A DNA stretch of 39,693 nt from Curvibacter sp. (GCA_003987795.1 RXJO01000422.1:1-39693); one strand, 5' to 3'; numbered from the stretch's first letter, positions 8,652 through 17,509 are shown. Program-made: numbers and translations. Notes: generated from the sequence alone by a model not told the origin.

Positions 8652-9494
8652 ATGACCCAAGCCCTCCAACGCCCCGTCCGCTCGCAGTACGAAGATTTCA
8701 TGCGCCATGTGTTCACCACGGGCGTGGCCAAGGGCGATCGCACCGGCACCGGCACCACCAGCGTGTTCGGCTACCAGATGCGTTTTGACCTCAACGAGGG
8801 CTTTCCGTTGGTGACCACCAAGAAGGTGCACCTGCGCTCCATCATCCAGGAACTGCTGTGGTTCCTCACCGGCTCGAGCAGCAACCTGTGGCTGAAGGAA
8901 CGCGGCGTGACGATCTGGGACGAGTGGGCCCGCGAAGACGGCGATCTGGGCCCGGTGTATGGCGTGCAATGGCGCAGCTGGCCCACGCCTGACGGTGGCC
9001 ACATCGACCAGATCGCCGAGGTGGTCAAGACCCTCAAGAGCAACCCCGACTCGCGCCGCATCATCGTGAGTGCCTGGAACGTCGCCGATCTCGACAAGAT
9101 GGCGCTGATGCCCTGCCATGCGTTTTTCCAGTTCTATGTGGCACCAGCCCAGGCCCCCGGCGAACGGGGCCGCTTGTCCTGCCAGTTGTATCAGCGCAGT
9201 GCCGACATCTTTTTGGGCGTGCCCTTCAACATCGCCAGCTACGCCCTGCTGACCCACATGGTGGCCCAGCAATGCGACCTCGATGTGGGTGATTTCATCT
9301 GGACCGGCGGCGACTGCCACATCTACAGCAACCACCGCGAGCAGGTGGAAACCCAGTTGGCCCGCACCCCTTTCCCCTACCCCACGCTGCGCATCCTGCG
9401 CCGCCCCGACAGCCTCTTCGACTACCAGTACGAAGACTTCGAGGTGGTCGACTACCAGTGCCACCCCGCCATCAAGGCCCCGGTGGCTGTCTGA
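8652..9494 (+). CDS. thyA: Thymidylate synthase
   Basis: A 280-residue ThyA that methylates dUMP to dTMP using methylene-tetrahydrofolate, releasing dihydrofolate. It has [19 protein letters not shown] near the N terminus, the catalytic cysteine C155 in [12 protein letters not shown], the dUMP-binding segment [20 protein letters not shown], and [13 protein letters not shown]. The length is slightly above the 264 residues of the E. coli enzyme because of a short insertion ([11 protein letters not shown]) after the active site. Its natural partner folA starts 11 bp downstream. A TAAAAT -10-like hexamer lies at 8607-8612 without a good -35. Confidence 0.98.
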   Translation: MTQALQRPVRSQYEDFMRHVFTTGVAKGDRTGTGTTSVFGYQMRFDLNEGFPLVTTKKVHLRSIIQELLWFLTGSSSNLWLKERGVTIWDEWAREDGDLGPVYGVQWRSWPTPDGGHIDQIAEVVKTLKSNPDSRRIIVSAWNVADLDKMALMPCHAFFQFYVAPAQAPGERGRLSCQLYQRSADIFLGVPFNIASYALLTHMVAQQCDLDVGDFIWTGGDCHIYSNHREQVETQLARTPFPYPTLRILRRPDSLFDYQYEDFEVVDYQCHPAIKAPVAV

Positions 9495-9505
9495 GGCCAC
9501 AGACC

Positions 9506-10000
9506 ATGCCCCTGAACCTGATCTTTGCCCGCGCCGCCAATGGCGTGATCGGGCGTGACAACGCCCTGCCCTGGCACCTGCCCGAAGACCTGGCCCACTT
9601 CAAGCGGACCACCCTCGGTTGCCCCGTCATCATGGGGCGCCGCACCTGGGATTCGCTGCCCCCGCGTTTCAGGCCTTTGCCCGGCCGCCAGAACATCGTG
9701 CTGACCCGCGACCCGGCCTGGGCCGCCGAGGGCGCCAGCCGCGCCGGATCGCTGGCCGAGGCCCTGGCCCTGCTGCCAGCCGAACAAGAGGTCTGGGTGA
9801 TCGGCGGCGCCGAGGTCTACGCCCAGGCCCTGCCCCTGGCCGATCGGGCCGTGGTCACCGAGATCGAGCAAGACTTTGAGGGCGACGCCTATGCGCCACA
9901 ATTCGGCCCTGGTTGGACCGAGGTGACGCGCGACACACAGCGGTCATCGAACGGCCTGACATTCAGTTTTGTCACCTACACACAACAACGAGGAGCTTGA
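9506..10000 (+). CDS. folA: Dihydrofolate reductase
   Basis: A 164-residue DHFR that reduces the dihydrofolate produced by ThyA. It begins MPLNLIFARAANGVIGRDNALPW and continues HLPEDLAHFKRTTLGCPVIMGRRTWDSLP, with the catalytic acid in LPEDL, and later has the NADPH-binding motif WVIGGAEVY. The ATG at 9506 is chosen because the family starts just before the first beta strand; an in-frame extension to 9458 overlaps thyA. The thyA-folA order is a common proteobacterial pairing. Confidence 0.97.
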   Translation: MPLNLIFARAANGVIGRDNALPWHLPEDLAHFKRTTLGCPVIMGRRTWDSLPPRFRPLPGRQNIVLTRDPAWAAEGASRAGSLAEALALLPAEQEVWVIGGAEVYAQALPLADRAVVTEIEQDFEGDAYAPQFGPGWTEVTRDTQRSSNGLTFSFVTYTQQRGA

Positions 10001-10001
10001 T

Positions 10002-10577
10002 ATGTCCGGACACGGATTCCACGTCCACGGCCCGCACGACCATGAACTGGAGCACGCGGCCCAGCATGGGGGCGACAGCATGACCAACCAGATCGCGATG
10101 TTCACCGCCATCATCGCCACGGTCGGCGCCATCTTCTCCTACATGGGCGGAGCCACCCAGGCCAATGCCGGGCTGTACAAGAACAACGCGGCCATCAAGA
10201 AGACCGAAGCCTCCAATCAATGGAATTACTTCCAGTCCAAGAGCACCAAGCAATCGCTGGCCGAACTGGCCCGCGATCTGGCCCCTGAGGACAAGAAAGC
10301 CACCTACCAGGCCAAGGTGGAGCGCTACGACAAAGAGAAGAACGAGATCAAGGCCGTGGCCGACAAACTCGAGGCCGAAGCCAAGCAGTGGGATGAGCAA
10401 TCCGACGAGCAGATGCACCTGCACCACCGCTGGGCCCAATCGACCACCGCCCTGCAAGTGGCCATCGCCCTGGCCGCCATTGCCCTGCTGACCAAGAAGC
10501 GCTGGCTTCAGTACGGCATGTTCGGCGTGGCTGGCATCGGCGTGGCCATCGGTGCCGCAGCCATGCTGCACATCTGA
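10002..10577 (+). CDS. DUF4337 membrane protein
   Basis: A 191-residue protein with a His-rich N terminus (GHGFHVHGPHDHELEHAAQHG), one helix at about 30-48, a charged and probably coiled-coil middle (KKTEASNQWNYFQSKSTKQS, then Lys/Glu-rich to about 130), and two C-terminal transmembrane helices (about 146-164 and 168-188). This arrangement, and the QWNYFQSKSTKQS motif, identify the DUF4337 family, whose function is unknown. The ATG at 10002 has GAGGAG upstream. It begins right after the folA stop and is followed by a strong terminator, so it probably closes the thyA-folA transcript. Confidence 0.85.
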   Translation: MSGHGFHVHGPHDHELEHAAQHGGDSMTNQIAMFTAIIATVGAIFSYMGGATQANAGLYKNNAAIKKTEASNQWNYFQSKSTKQSLAELARDLAPEDKKATYQAKVERYDKEKNEIKAVADKLEAEAKQWDEQSDEQMHLHHRWAQSTTALQVAIALAAIALLTKKRWLQYGMFGVAGIGVAIGAAAMLHI

Positions 10578-10600
10578 GCGCCAGCGCTCGCATGGCTGAA

Positions 10601-10624
10601 ACGGGCTCCTCGGAGCCCGTTTTT
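10601..10624 (+). terminator. Rho-independent terminator after thyA-folA-DUF4337
   Basis: A perfect 9-bp stem ACGGGCTCC / GGAGCCCGT with a 2-base loop (10601-10620) is followed by TTTT (five Ts counting the last stem base). It lies 23 bp after the DUF4337 stop. The stop codon of the converging hydrolase gene occupies 10624-10626, so the hairpin sits immediately beyond both genes; on the minus strand it lacks a T run. Confidence 0.9.
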
Positions 10625-11646
10625 CATGGGGCAGGCAATTTGAACCAGGTCTGCAAGGTCTGGGTCACCGCGACGCGGGCGCGTTCGGTGGCAGCCGGGT
10701 CGTGCCCCACCTGGGGATCACGCTGCACGCAGGCATCCTGGTAGCTGAACACCTGGCCGGTGGCCTGGTTCACCAGGCGCCCAGGTGCCTCTTCGCGGAT
10801 GCTGCATGCCCGCACGGTCTGCGAACCCTTGGCCGGCACCGCAGGCTGGGGGGCCAGCGGCGAGTCGAAGCCATGGTGGGCGCCTTCGTAGAGGCTGATC
10901 TGCACGTCCTGGCCGGCCTTCTGCAGGCGATCGACATAGGCCTTGCAAGGGGCCGCGGGGTTGTAGTCATCGGCCAACCCGTGTTGGATGCGCACCGGGG
11001 CATCGAGCTGCAGATCGCCCTGATACTGAGTCATGCAGTCGGGGTAGAAAGGGATGTAGCCCAGGTAGCGGATGCCGCTGCGGTTCCAGGTTTCATGAAA
11101 GCGCTTCAGGCTGGCAAACAAGGTGGCCTGTCCACCGCGCGAGAAGCCCATCAATACCACCCTTTGCGGATCAATGCGTGGATGCCTGGCCAGCACGTCC
11201 AGGGCCTTGTAAGCGTCGAGCGCCAGGTTCAAGCGACCCAACTGGGCCTGATTGGCACCCGTGGTGGTGATGCCCCGACCGGTGAAGCCATCGATGGCCA
11301 ACGTGGCAACGCCCATGGCGTTCAGGTCACGCATCCACATCTCGCCGTTCGCCCCCATGCCGCTGGAGCCATGCACCAGCACCACGGCAGGCTGACGGCC
11401 GGGCACATTGGCCAGGCGCAACTCGGCGCCCACCGTGACCGCCTGGCCGGCTGCGGCCTGGCCCGTCAGGAAATCGGCATCGCTGAGCGTGAGACTGGGC
11501 AAGGCATGAAGCTCCACCCGGGCCGGCAGGGTCTTGGGGTCGGGCAAAGCCCCCAGCGCCTGAGCCGCCGTGGCCCACGACAAGGCCCCGATCAGAACCC
11601 CCAGCCCGGCCAGCGCGGGCCGCAACCCGGTCAAGAAAAACCTCAT
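10624..11646 (-). CDS. Secreted dienelactone-hydrolase-like alpha/beta hydrolase
   Basis: A 340-residue alpha/beta hydrolase with a Sec signal peptide (hydrophobic 11-28, probable cleavage after AQA at 30), so likely periplasmic or secreted. The fold markers are VVLVHGSSGMG (oxyanion hole), the nucleophile elbow GFSRGG (S169), D226/D227 in HGLADDYNP, and H257/H258 in YEGAHHGFD, completing a triad. Cysteines at about 204, 234 and in a C-terminal extension (RACSIREE, DACVQRD) could form disulfides, consistent with export. GAAGGAGAC precedes the ATG. The family acts on dienelactones and various esters; the substrate is unknown. It is a single gene next to, but separated by 53 bp from, the malonate operon on the same strand, so read-through is possible. 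Confidence 0.85.
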   Translation of the reverse strand: MRFFLTGLRPALAGLGVLIGALSWATAAQALGALPDPKTLPARVELHALPSLTLSDADFLTGQAAAGQAVTVGAELRLANVPGRQPAVVLVHGSSGMGANGEMWMRDLNAMGVATLAIDGFTGRGITTTGANQAQLGRLNLALDAYKALDVLARHPRIDPQRVVLMGFSRGGQATLFASLKRFHETWNRSGIRYLGYIPFYPDCMTQYQGDLQLDAPVRIQHGLADDYNPAAPCKAYVDRLQKAGQDVQISLYEGAHHGFDSPLAPQPAVPAKGSQTVRACSIREEAPGRLVNQATGQVFSYQDACVQRDPQVGHDPAATERARVAVTQTLQTWFKLPAP

Positions 11647-11699
11647 GTGATGTCTCCTTCAGGTGTTTTGCGAGGTCACGGTATCGGTGTCGGCACGGC

Positions 11700-13244
11700 T
11701 CAGACGAACAGGCTCTTGTACTGCTCACGCAGCAGGTTCTTCTGCACCTTGCCCATGGTGTTGCGGGGCAACTCAGCCACCACAAAGCACTGCTTGGGAA
11801 TCTTGAAATTGGCCAACTGGCTCTTCAGGGTGGCGATGACCTGGGCCGCTTCAACCTGGGCACCGGGCTTGGCGATCACCACCGCCACGCCCACTTCACC
11901 GAAGTCAGGGTGCGGCACGCCCACCAAGGCACTCTCGGCCACGCCGGGCATGTCGTTGATGTAGCTCTCGATCTCGGCTGGGTAGACGTTGTAGCCGCCG
12001 CTGATGATCAGGTCCTTGGCGCGGCCCACGATGGTGACGTAACCGCGCTCGTCTACCTTGCCCACGTCGCCGGTCTTGAAATAGCCATCGGCAGTGAACT
12101 CTTCGGCGGTCTTCTCGGGCATGCGCCAGTAGCCCTTGAACACGTTCGGCCCCTTGACCTGGATGCCGCCGATCTCGCCCACCGGCAGGGCCGCGCCCTC
12201 GTCGGACTGCACCCGCAGCGAGACGCCCGGCAAGGGGAAACCCACCGTGCCGCCACGGCGCTCGGCCTGGCCACCATGGCGGGCATCGGCCGCATAGGGG
12301 TTGGAGGTCAGCATGATGGTCTCGCTCATGCCATAGCGCTCCAGGATGGTGTGGCCGGTGCGGTCCTGCCACTCCTTGAAGGTCTCGATCAGCAAAGGAG
12401 CCGAGCCGGCGATGAACAGGCGCATGTGCGAGGCCACCTCGCGCGTCAGGCCCGGGTCGGCCAGCAGGCGCACGTACAGCGTGGGCACCCCCATGAACAC
12501 GGTGGCCTCGGGCATCTTGCGGATCACCAGCTTGGGATCGAACTTGGACAGCCAGATCATCTTGCTGCCATTGATGAGGGCCCCATGGATGGCCACGAAC
12601 AGGCCGTGCACGTGGAAGATGGGCAGTGCATGGATCAACACATCGCCGGGCTGCCAGCCCCAGTAATCCTTGAGCATCACCGCATTGCTGAGCATGTTGC
12701 CGTGGCTCAGCATGGCGCCCTTGCTGCGACCGGTGGTACCGCTGGTGTAGAGGATGGCGGCCAGGTCGTCGGCGCCACACGCGGCCACCTCGTGCTCATC
12801 ACCAAAATGGGCAGCGCGCTCGAGCAGAGAGCCGGTACGGTCGTCATTCAGGGTGAAGACATGGGCCGTGCCGGCCTTGAAGGCGATCTTGCTGACCCAG
12901 CCGAAGTTGGCGGCGCTGCAGACCACCACCGAGGGTTCGGCATTGCCGATGAAGTATTCGATCTCGGCGCTTTGGTAGGCGGTGTTCAAGGGCAGGAACA
13001 CGTAGCCCGCACGCAGGGTGGCCAGGTACAACACCATGGCCTCGACCGATTTCTCGACCTGCACCGCCACGCGGGCGCCTGCCGGCAGATTCAGCGAGGC
13101 CAGCAGATTGGCCATGCGGGCGGTGGCGCGGTCCAGGTCGCGCCAGGTGTAGAAGAGACCGTTGTCGGTCTCCACCGCGGTGGCGTCCAGATCGGCGGGA
13201 AACTGCGCCCGCAGGGCTGCAAACAGGTTCTGGTGGGTCGTCAT
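11700..13244 (-). CDS. matB: Malonyl-CoA synthetase
   Basis: A 514-residue AMP-forming acyl-CoA ligase. The adenylation motifs are complete: YTSGTTGRSKG (166-176), YGMSET (304-309), GYFKTGDVG, and the C-terminal lysine in PRNTMGKVQ (about K499). Overall sequence and the neighbouring malonyl-CoA decarboxylase and GntR regulator identify it as MatB, which forms malonyl-CoA from malonate, ATP and CoA in the cytoplasm. It is the last gene of the mat operon. The start is odd: no Shine-Dalgarno sequence is seen, and the mRNA upstream is a 25-base uninterrupted pyrimidine tract (complement of 13254-13278). Specificity for malonate rather than another short acid is inferred from context. Confidence 0.88.
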   Translation of the reverse strand: MTTHQNLFAALRAQFPADLDATAVETDNGLFYTWRDLDRATARMANLLASLNLPAGARVAVQVEKSVEAMVLYLATLRAGYVFLPLNTAYQSAEIEYFIGNAEPSVVVCSAANFGWVSKIAFKAGTAHVFTLNDDRTGSLLERAAHFGDEHEVAACGADDLAAILYTSGTTGRSKGAMLSHGNMLSNAVMLKDYWGWQPGDVLIHALPIFHVHGLFVAIHGALINGSKMIWLSKFDPKLVIRKMPEATVFMGVPTLYVRLLADPGLTREVASHMRLFIAGSAPLLIETFKEWQDRTGHTILERYGMSETIMLTSNPYAADARHGGQAERRGGTVGFPLPGVSLRVQSDEGAALPVGEIGGIQVKGPNVFKGYWRMPEKTAEEFTADGYFKTGDVGKVDERGYVTIVGRAKDLIISGGYNVYPAEIESYINDMPGVAESALVGVPHPDFGEVGVAVVIAKPGAQVEAAQVIATLKSQLANFKIPKQCFVVAELPRNTMGKVQKNLLREQYKSLFV

Positions 13245-13298
13245 GATGATTGCAAGAGAGGAAGAGAGAGAAAAAGAACGGGAAAAGCGTCGGCGTGC

Positions 13299-14081
13299 TC
13301 AGAAGGCCGGCGGGCGCTTGGCCAGGAAGGCGGCGATGCCCTCCCGGTGTTCGGCGCTGTCCGCATAGGCATAGGCCTGGTCCAGCAGGGTCTCGGGCAA
13401 GGCCGTGGCCAGCGCACGCAGGGTCTGTTTGTTGAGCCGGGCCGCCTGCGGAGCCAGGGTGGCCATGCGAGCCGCGGTTTGCCGTGCGTCGCTGGCCACC
13501 TGGTCGTCGGGCAGCAGGCGGGTCAGAAAGCCACGCGCCTGCAGGGTGGCGGCCTCGAGCGTGGCGGCCTCCAGCAGCATCTGGCGCACCGATAGCTCAC
13601 CCGCCGCAGCCCGCACCAGGGCCACCTCACGCGGGGCCATCGGGAACCCCAGGCGGGCGATCGGCGCCCCGAAGCGGGCCGACTGCCCAGCCAACCGCAG
13701 GTCACAGGTGCTGGCCAGTTCCACCCCAGCGCCCATGCAGGCACCCTCGATGCAGGCGATCAGGGGCACGTCACAGGCCAGCATGGCCGACAGCCCGCCC
13801 CAGACCTCCACCTCGTGGAAATGACGCAGGGCCGCCTCGTCAAAGCGGAAATCGGGGTACTCGGAAATATCCCCCCCTGCGCAGAAATGCCCGCCCTCTC
13901 CACGCAGCACGATGCAACGCACGTCGGCGCGCGCCTGGAGGCCCACGAACGCCTCGCGCAATTGCCGCCACATGGGGCGCGACATGGCGTTGAGCTTGCC
14001 CGGGTTGGACAGGATCACCTGAACCACCCCTGGCAGGGCCTCTCCGTCGAAGCCGGGCTCGACCCGTACCTGTGCTGACAT
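13299..14081 (-). CDS. Crotonase-family (enoyl-CoA hydratase/isomerase-like) protein
   Basis: A 260-residue crotonase-fold protein. The two oxyanion-hole segments are GGHFCAGGD (64-71) and IEGACMGAG (111-119). Of the two catalytic glutamates of enoyl-CoA hydratase, the first is kept (E121 in GVELASTCD) but the second, expected 20 residues later, is I141 (GAPIARLG). A one-glutamate crotonase is unlikely to be a normal hydratase; isomerase, hydrolase or decarboxylase chemistry is more plausible. A near-perfect 15-bp tandem repeat gives EAATLEAATL at about residues 169-178. GGAAAGG precedes the ATG. Its place between matB and the Bug receptor suggests it acts on an acyl-CoA linked to malonate metabolism, but the reaction is unknown. 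Confidence 0.82.
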   Translation of the reverse strand: MSAQVRVEPGFDGEALPGVVQVILSNPGKLNAMSRPMWRQLREAFVGLQARADVRCIVLRGEGGHFCAGGDISEYPDFRFDEAALRHFHEVEVWGGLSAMLACDVPLIACIEGACMGAGVELASTCDLRLAGQSARFGAPIARLGFPMAPREVALVRAAAGELSVRQMLLEAATLEAATLQARGFLTRLLPDDQVASDARQTAARMATLAPQAARLNKQTLRALATALPETLLDQAYAYADSAEHREGIAAFLAKRPPAF

Positions 14082-14111
14082 GCATTGACCTTTCCGGATG
14101 TGATGGTGTTG

Positions 14112-15116
14112 TCAGTCGAGTTTGGCACCGGAGGCCTTGACCACCGCTGCCCAACGTTTGATTTCGCCGTTCACGAAAGCCCCGAACTGCTGCGGGGTGC
14201 TGGCCGTGAATTCGGCGCCATTTTGAGCCCAGGCGGCCTTGACCTCGTCCGACTGGCCCAGCACCCGCACCTGCTCGACGATCTGGTTCTGCAACTCGAC
14301 CGGTGTGCCCTTGGGTGCCCAGAGGCCATACCAGGTGGTGACGGTGTAGTCAGGCAGGCCCAACTCAGCAGCGCAAGGCACGTCAGGGAAAGCCGGATTG
14401 CGCTTCGCACCCGCCACCATCAGCGCCTTGATGCGTCCGCCCTTGATGTGGGTGGCCGAGGAGCCCAGGCCATCGAACACCATGTCCACATTGCCGGCCA
14501 TCAGGTCTTGCAGGGCCGGACCGGCGCCCCGGTAGGGGATGTGGGTGATGAAGGTTCGGGTCTGGAGCTTGAACAGTTCGCCGGCCAGATGGTGCGAGGT
14601 GCCACCGCCGGCAGAGCCGAAGTTGAAGCGCCCGGGCGCGGCTCGCACCTCAGCCAGGAAGGCCTTGAAATCGCCCGACACCTTCTTGGGATTGACCACC
14701 AGCACCTGGGGCACGTTGGCCAGCATGGCCAATGGGATGAAGTCCCGCTCGAGGTCGTAATCGAGCTTGGGATAGACCGACGGTGCAATCGCATGGTGCA
14801 CGCCACCCATGAACAGGTTGTAGCCATCCGGTGCCGCGCGGGCCGCAATGCCGGCCCCCAGCGTGCCGCCGGCACCGCCCCGGTTGTCCACGATGAGCTG
14901 CTTGCCCGTCTGCTTGGAGAAGGCCGCCGACAGCGGGCGCGCAAAGGCATCGGTGCCGCCGCCGGCCGGAAAAGGCACCACCAGGTTCACTGGCTTGGCC
15001 GGCCAGGCGCCTTGCGCCCAGGCCTGGCCCAGCCCGGCCAGCGGGGCCAGGGCAGCCGTGCTGCCCCACAGGGATGCGGTGCGCAACAAGGCGCGGCGTT
15101 GGATCATCGGGTTCAT
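14112..15116 (-). CDS. Bug/TctC-family periplasmic solute receptor
   Basis: A 334-residue tripartite-tricarboxylate-transporter receptor of the Bug family. It has an export signal with a twin-arginine-like start (QRRALLRTA, residues 6-14) and hydrophobic stretch, with probable cleavage after AWA at about 34. The mature protein opens with WPAKPVNLVVPFPAGGGTDAFAR, the Bug signature loop that binds a carboxylate, and later has FNFGSAGGGTSHHLAGELF and IPYRGAGPALQDL. AGGAGA precedes the ATG at 15116. In the mat operon the natural guess is malonate or a related dicarboxylate as ligand. No TctA or TctB membrane subunits are encoded in the window, so it either uses a distant transporter or has a sensing role. 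Confidence 0.9.
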   Translation of the reverse strand: MNPMIQRRALLRTASLWGSTAALAPLAGLGQAWAQGAWPAKPVNLVVPFPAGGGTDAFARPLSAAFSKQTGKQLIVDNRGGAGGTLGAGIAARAAPDGYNLFMGGVHHAIAPSVYPKLDYDLERDFIPLAMLANVPQVLVVNPKKVSGDFKAFLAEVRAAPGRFNFGSAGGGTSHHLAGELFKLQTRTFITHIPYRGAGPALQDLMAGNVDMVFDGLGSSATHIKGGRIKALMVAGAKRNPAFPDVPCAAELGLPDYTVTTWYGLWAPKGTPVELQNQIVEQVRVLGQSDEVKAAWAQNGAEFTASTPQQFGAFVNGEIKRWAAVVKASGAKLD

Positions 15117-15229
15117 GCTTGTCTGTCTCCTGTCGTGATGGGTTCGGGCGGCCTTCGAAGTGCCCTCCCGGCTCAGTGACGCCCGGCCTGGGCCAGAGCC
15201 CTCGAAAGGGCTCGGCTTGCAGGCCGTCT

Positions 15230-16741
15230 TCAAGGCTTGAGCAGGCCCTCGATTTCGGTGGCCATGGGGATGCGTCCCTGCGCCAGCTGCGCCCGGTGCT
15301 TGTCCAGGCGTTTGAGGTCGTACAGGTAATTGACCATCAGGCCATACGACTGCTTGAGCCCCTTGGGTGACGGGTCTCCGGCCCAGTTGAGCCGCTCCAC
15401 GCGGGCACCATTGCCGAGGTGGAAGCGTGCCACCGGGTCAAGCGGCTTGCCCTCCTGCCATTCGGCACCCAGGTACTGAGCCGCACAGCGCAGCAGGAAC
15501 TGGCGCAGGGGCGACTTGGGATCGAGGGCCAGGGGCTTGTCCAGGGCGCCGAGCACGTGTTCAGCACTGGGGGGTTCGAAGCTGACCGCCCGACCGAGCT
15601 CACGCAGAGTACGTTCATCCAACCGCTCCATCTGGGCGGCCAGGTTGCGCTGCAGCCAGGGCCGCAGGCCCGGGATGGGCGACAGGGTGGCGAAGGTCTT
15701 GAGCTTGGGGAACTCCTCCTTCAGCGTCTCGACCACCCGCTTGATCAGCGAGTCACCGAAACTCACGCCTCGCAGGCCTTGCTGGGTGTTGCTGATCGAA
15801 TAGAAGATGGCGGTGGTGGCTTTCTGCAGATCAGCCGCAGCGGCAGATTCGTCGAGCAAAGGCACGATGTCGCTGGCCATGTCGTCAAGCAAAGCCACCT
15901 CGATGAAGATCAGAGGCACCTCGGGCAGGCGCGGGTGGAAGAAGCCATAGCAGCGGCGATCACTGTCGAGGCGGTTCTTCACATCGGCCCAGCTCTTGAT
16001 GTCGTGCACGGCCTCGTACTGGATCAGCTTCTCGATCAGCGAGGCCGGCGAATCCCAGCTGAGGCGGCGCAGATCCAGAAAGCCGACATCGAACCAGGTG
16101 GAGAACATGTACTCCATCTCGACATCCAGGGCTTGCAAGCGTTTGTCGGCCTTGAGATGAGGTTGCAGTTCGGCACGCAGATCAACCAGAAACTGAACCC
16201 CGCCCGGGTACACGCTGAAACGCTGCAGCAGGCGCCGGCGCGGCGACACGGTAGCGCGCCGGTAGTGCACCTCGGCCACCGCCTCGTCCGGTGTGCCCAC
16301 GGCAGCGGCAAAGCGGGCCTGGGCTTCGCGGGCCTTGTCGGCGTCGGCCACGAACATCTCGCTCATGAGCAGCCACAGGTCGCGGCGCCGAGCAGGGGTT
16401 GCCCCCTCATACCAGCCCGCCAGCGCCGCAGCGCGCCGGCCGCCCTCGACCTCGCTGACGCGCGGGTCGATGATGCCGCGCAACTCCTCCAGCGCTCGGC
16501 GCAACATGCGCGGCGACAAGGCCTCGTCACCCTGGCGCAGGGTGGCGTCCAGGCGCTCGCGGGTGCTGCGCTGCGCTGGCTTGCCACGCGGGCTGGGAGC
16601 GGGTGCGCTCCCGGGGCCGCGCACCGGCGCAGCGGCGGCCTCGCTTTTCGCTGCGGCGCCCGCGACGGGCTCATCCTTGGCCAGGGCACCCGGCAAGAGT
16701 TTGGAGACGCGGCGGCTGATCCAGGTGGTGGTGGCGTTCAT
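15230..16741 (-). CDS. matA: Malonyl-CoA decarboxylase
   Basis: A 503-residue malonyl-CoA decarboxylase converting malonyl-CoA to acetyl-CoA and CO2. It has an N-terminal helical domain and a C-terminal GNAT-like catalytic domain with conserved blocks: ISNTQQGLRGVSFGDSLIKR, FATLSPIPGLRPWL, and RFHLGNGARVERLNWAGDPS leading to GLMVNYLYDL at the C terminus. Residues 20-60 form an Ala/Pro-rich low-complexity insertion, making the protein a little longer than most homologues. The start ATG overlaps the matR stop in an ATGA, which indicates translational coupling. With MatB it gives the two-step route malonate to acetyl-CoA. Confidence 0.93.
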   Translation of the reverse strand: MNATTTWISRRVSKLLPGALAKDEPVAGAAAKSEAAAAPVRGPGSAPAPSPRGKPAQRSTRERLDATLRQGDEALSPRMLRRALEELRGIIDPRVSEVEGGRRAAALAGWYEGATPARRRDLWLLMSEMFVADADKAREAQARFAAAVGTPDEAVAEVHYRRATVSPRRRLLQRFSVYPGGVQFLVDLRAELQPHLKADKRLQALDVEMEYMFSTWFDVGFLDLRRLSWDSPASLIEKLIQYEAVHDIKSWADVKNRLDSDRRCYGFFHPRLPEVPLIFIEVALLDDMASDIVPLLDESAAAADLQKATTAIFYSISNTQQGLRGVSFGDSLIKRVVETLKEEFPKLKTFATLSPIPGLRPWLQRNLAAQMERLDERTLRELGRAVSFEPPSAEHVLGALDKPLALDPKSPLRQFLLRCAAQYLGAEWQEGKPLDPVARFHLGNGARVERLNWAGDPSPKGLKQSYGLMVNYLYDLKRLDKHRAQLAQGRIPMATEIEGLLKP

Positions 16742-17406
16742 GCGAGCAGTCGGCTGGGTTGTTGACGGGCCAGTTCGCGCAGCGCCTCGCGCTGACGCAA
16801 CAGATGGGTGCGCATGGCGGCCTCGGCCCCTTCGGCATCACGCGCCTTGAGGGCGGCCAACACCGCCAGGTGTTCAGAAAGGCTCTGCCCGATGCGACCC
16901 GGGGCCTGCAGCGATTGCAGGCGGGCCAGGCGCAGGATCTTGCGCAGATCGGCAATCGTCTGGGCCAGCCAGCGGTTGTCGGCAAGGCGGATGATGGCCT
17001 CGTGGATCTGGTAGTTGGTCTGGTAGTAGTCGTTGAGTTGCCCCGCTTCGGCGCAGGCCTGCAACTGCTCGTGCAGGGTCGCCAATGTGGCCATGTCGGC
17101 GTCGTTGACATGGCGGGCCGCCTCGTAGGCGCAGCGCCCCTCCAGCAAGGCGATGAGGGGAAAGATCTCGTCCAGATCGCGCTCGGTCACCTCGTTGACG
17201 AAACAGCCGCGCCGGGGTTCATGACGCAGCAGCCCCTCGGCACTCAAGACCTTCAAGGCCTCACGCAACGGCGTGCGCGAGATCGAGAGGCGTTCACACA
17301 GCGCGACCTCGTCGAGGAACATGCCCGGCGCCAGCTCACCATTGAAGATGCGCTCACGCAATTGATCGGCCACCTCGCTGTGCAGGGAATTGGGTTTCAG
17401 GCGCAT
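16738..17406 (-). CDS. matR: GntR/FadR-family regulator of the malonate operon
   Basis: A 222-residue transcription factor with an N-terminal winged helix (about 8-75: LHSEVADQLRERIFNGELAPG, ISRTPLREALKVLSAEGLL) and a C-terminal FCD ligand-binding domain (about 85-210, with metal-binding-type histidines in NYQIHEAI and SEHLAVL). The ATG at 17406 is preceded by CGGAG; a longer form starting at a TTG (17460) is rejected. In rhizobial mat operons the GntR protein MatR represses matABC and is relieved by malonate; I infer the same here. It is the first gene of its own operon (ATGA overlap with the decarboxylase) and a perfect inverted repeat lies upstream, suggesting autoregulation. Confidence 0.88.
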   Translation of the reverse strand: MRLKPNSLHSEVADQLRERIFNGELAPGMFLDEVALCERLSISRTPLREALKVLSAEGLLRHEPRRGCFVNEVTERDLDEIFPLIALLEGRCAYEAARHVNDADMATLATLHEQLQACAEAGQLNDYYQTNYQIHEAIIRLADNRWLAQTIADLRKILRLARLQSLQAPGRIGQSLSEHLAVLAALKARDAEGAEAAMRTHLLRQREALRELARQQPSRLLA

Positions 17407-17487
17407 GGGCGCTCCGATGCGGCTTGAGTGCAGCACCCCGAACGGCAGAAGGCCCGGCAAGGACTTGTGCTGGGGTGGGATGGGCTG

Positions 17488-17509
17488 CTGTAATTTCTCA
17501 TAATTACAG
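17488..17509. promoter_or_regulatory. Probable MatR operator
   Basis: CTGTAATT and AATTACAG form a perfect 8-bp inverted repeat around the 6-base spacer TCTCAT, in an AT-rich island inside otherwise GC-rich DNA, 82 bp upstream of the matR start. It lies just downstream of the predicted -10, overlapping the likely transcription start, where a repressor would block initiation. Binding by MatR is inference; the exact sequence is not one I can match to a published MatR site. Confidence 0.6.

Noticed and set aside
11910-13595. A 561-codon plus-strand open frame opposite matB and the crotonase gene
   Set aside because: It spans two genes on the other strand and their spacer, has no domain, and has shadow-type composition.
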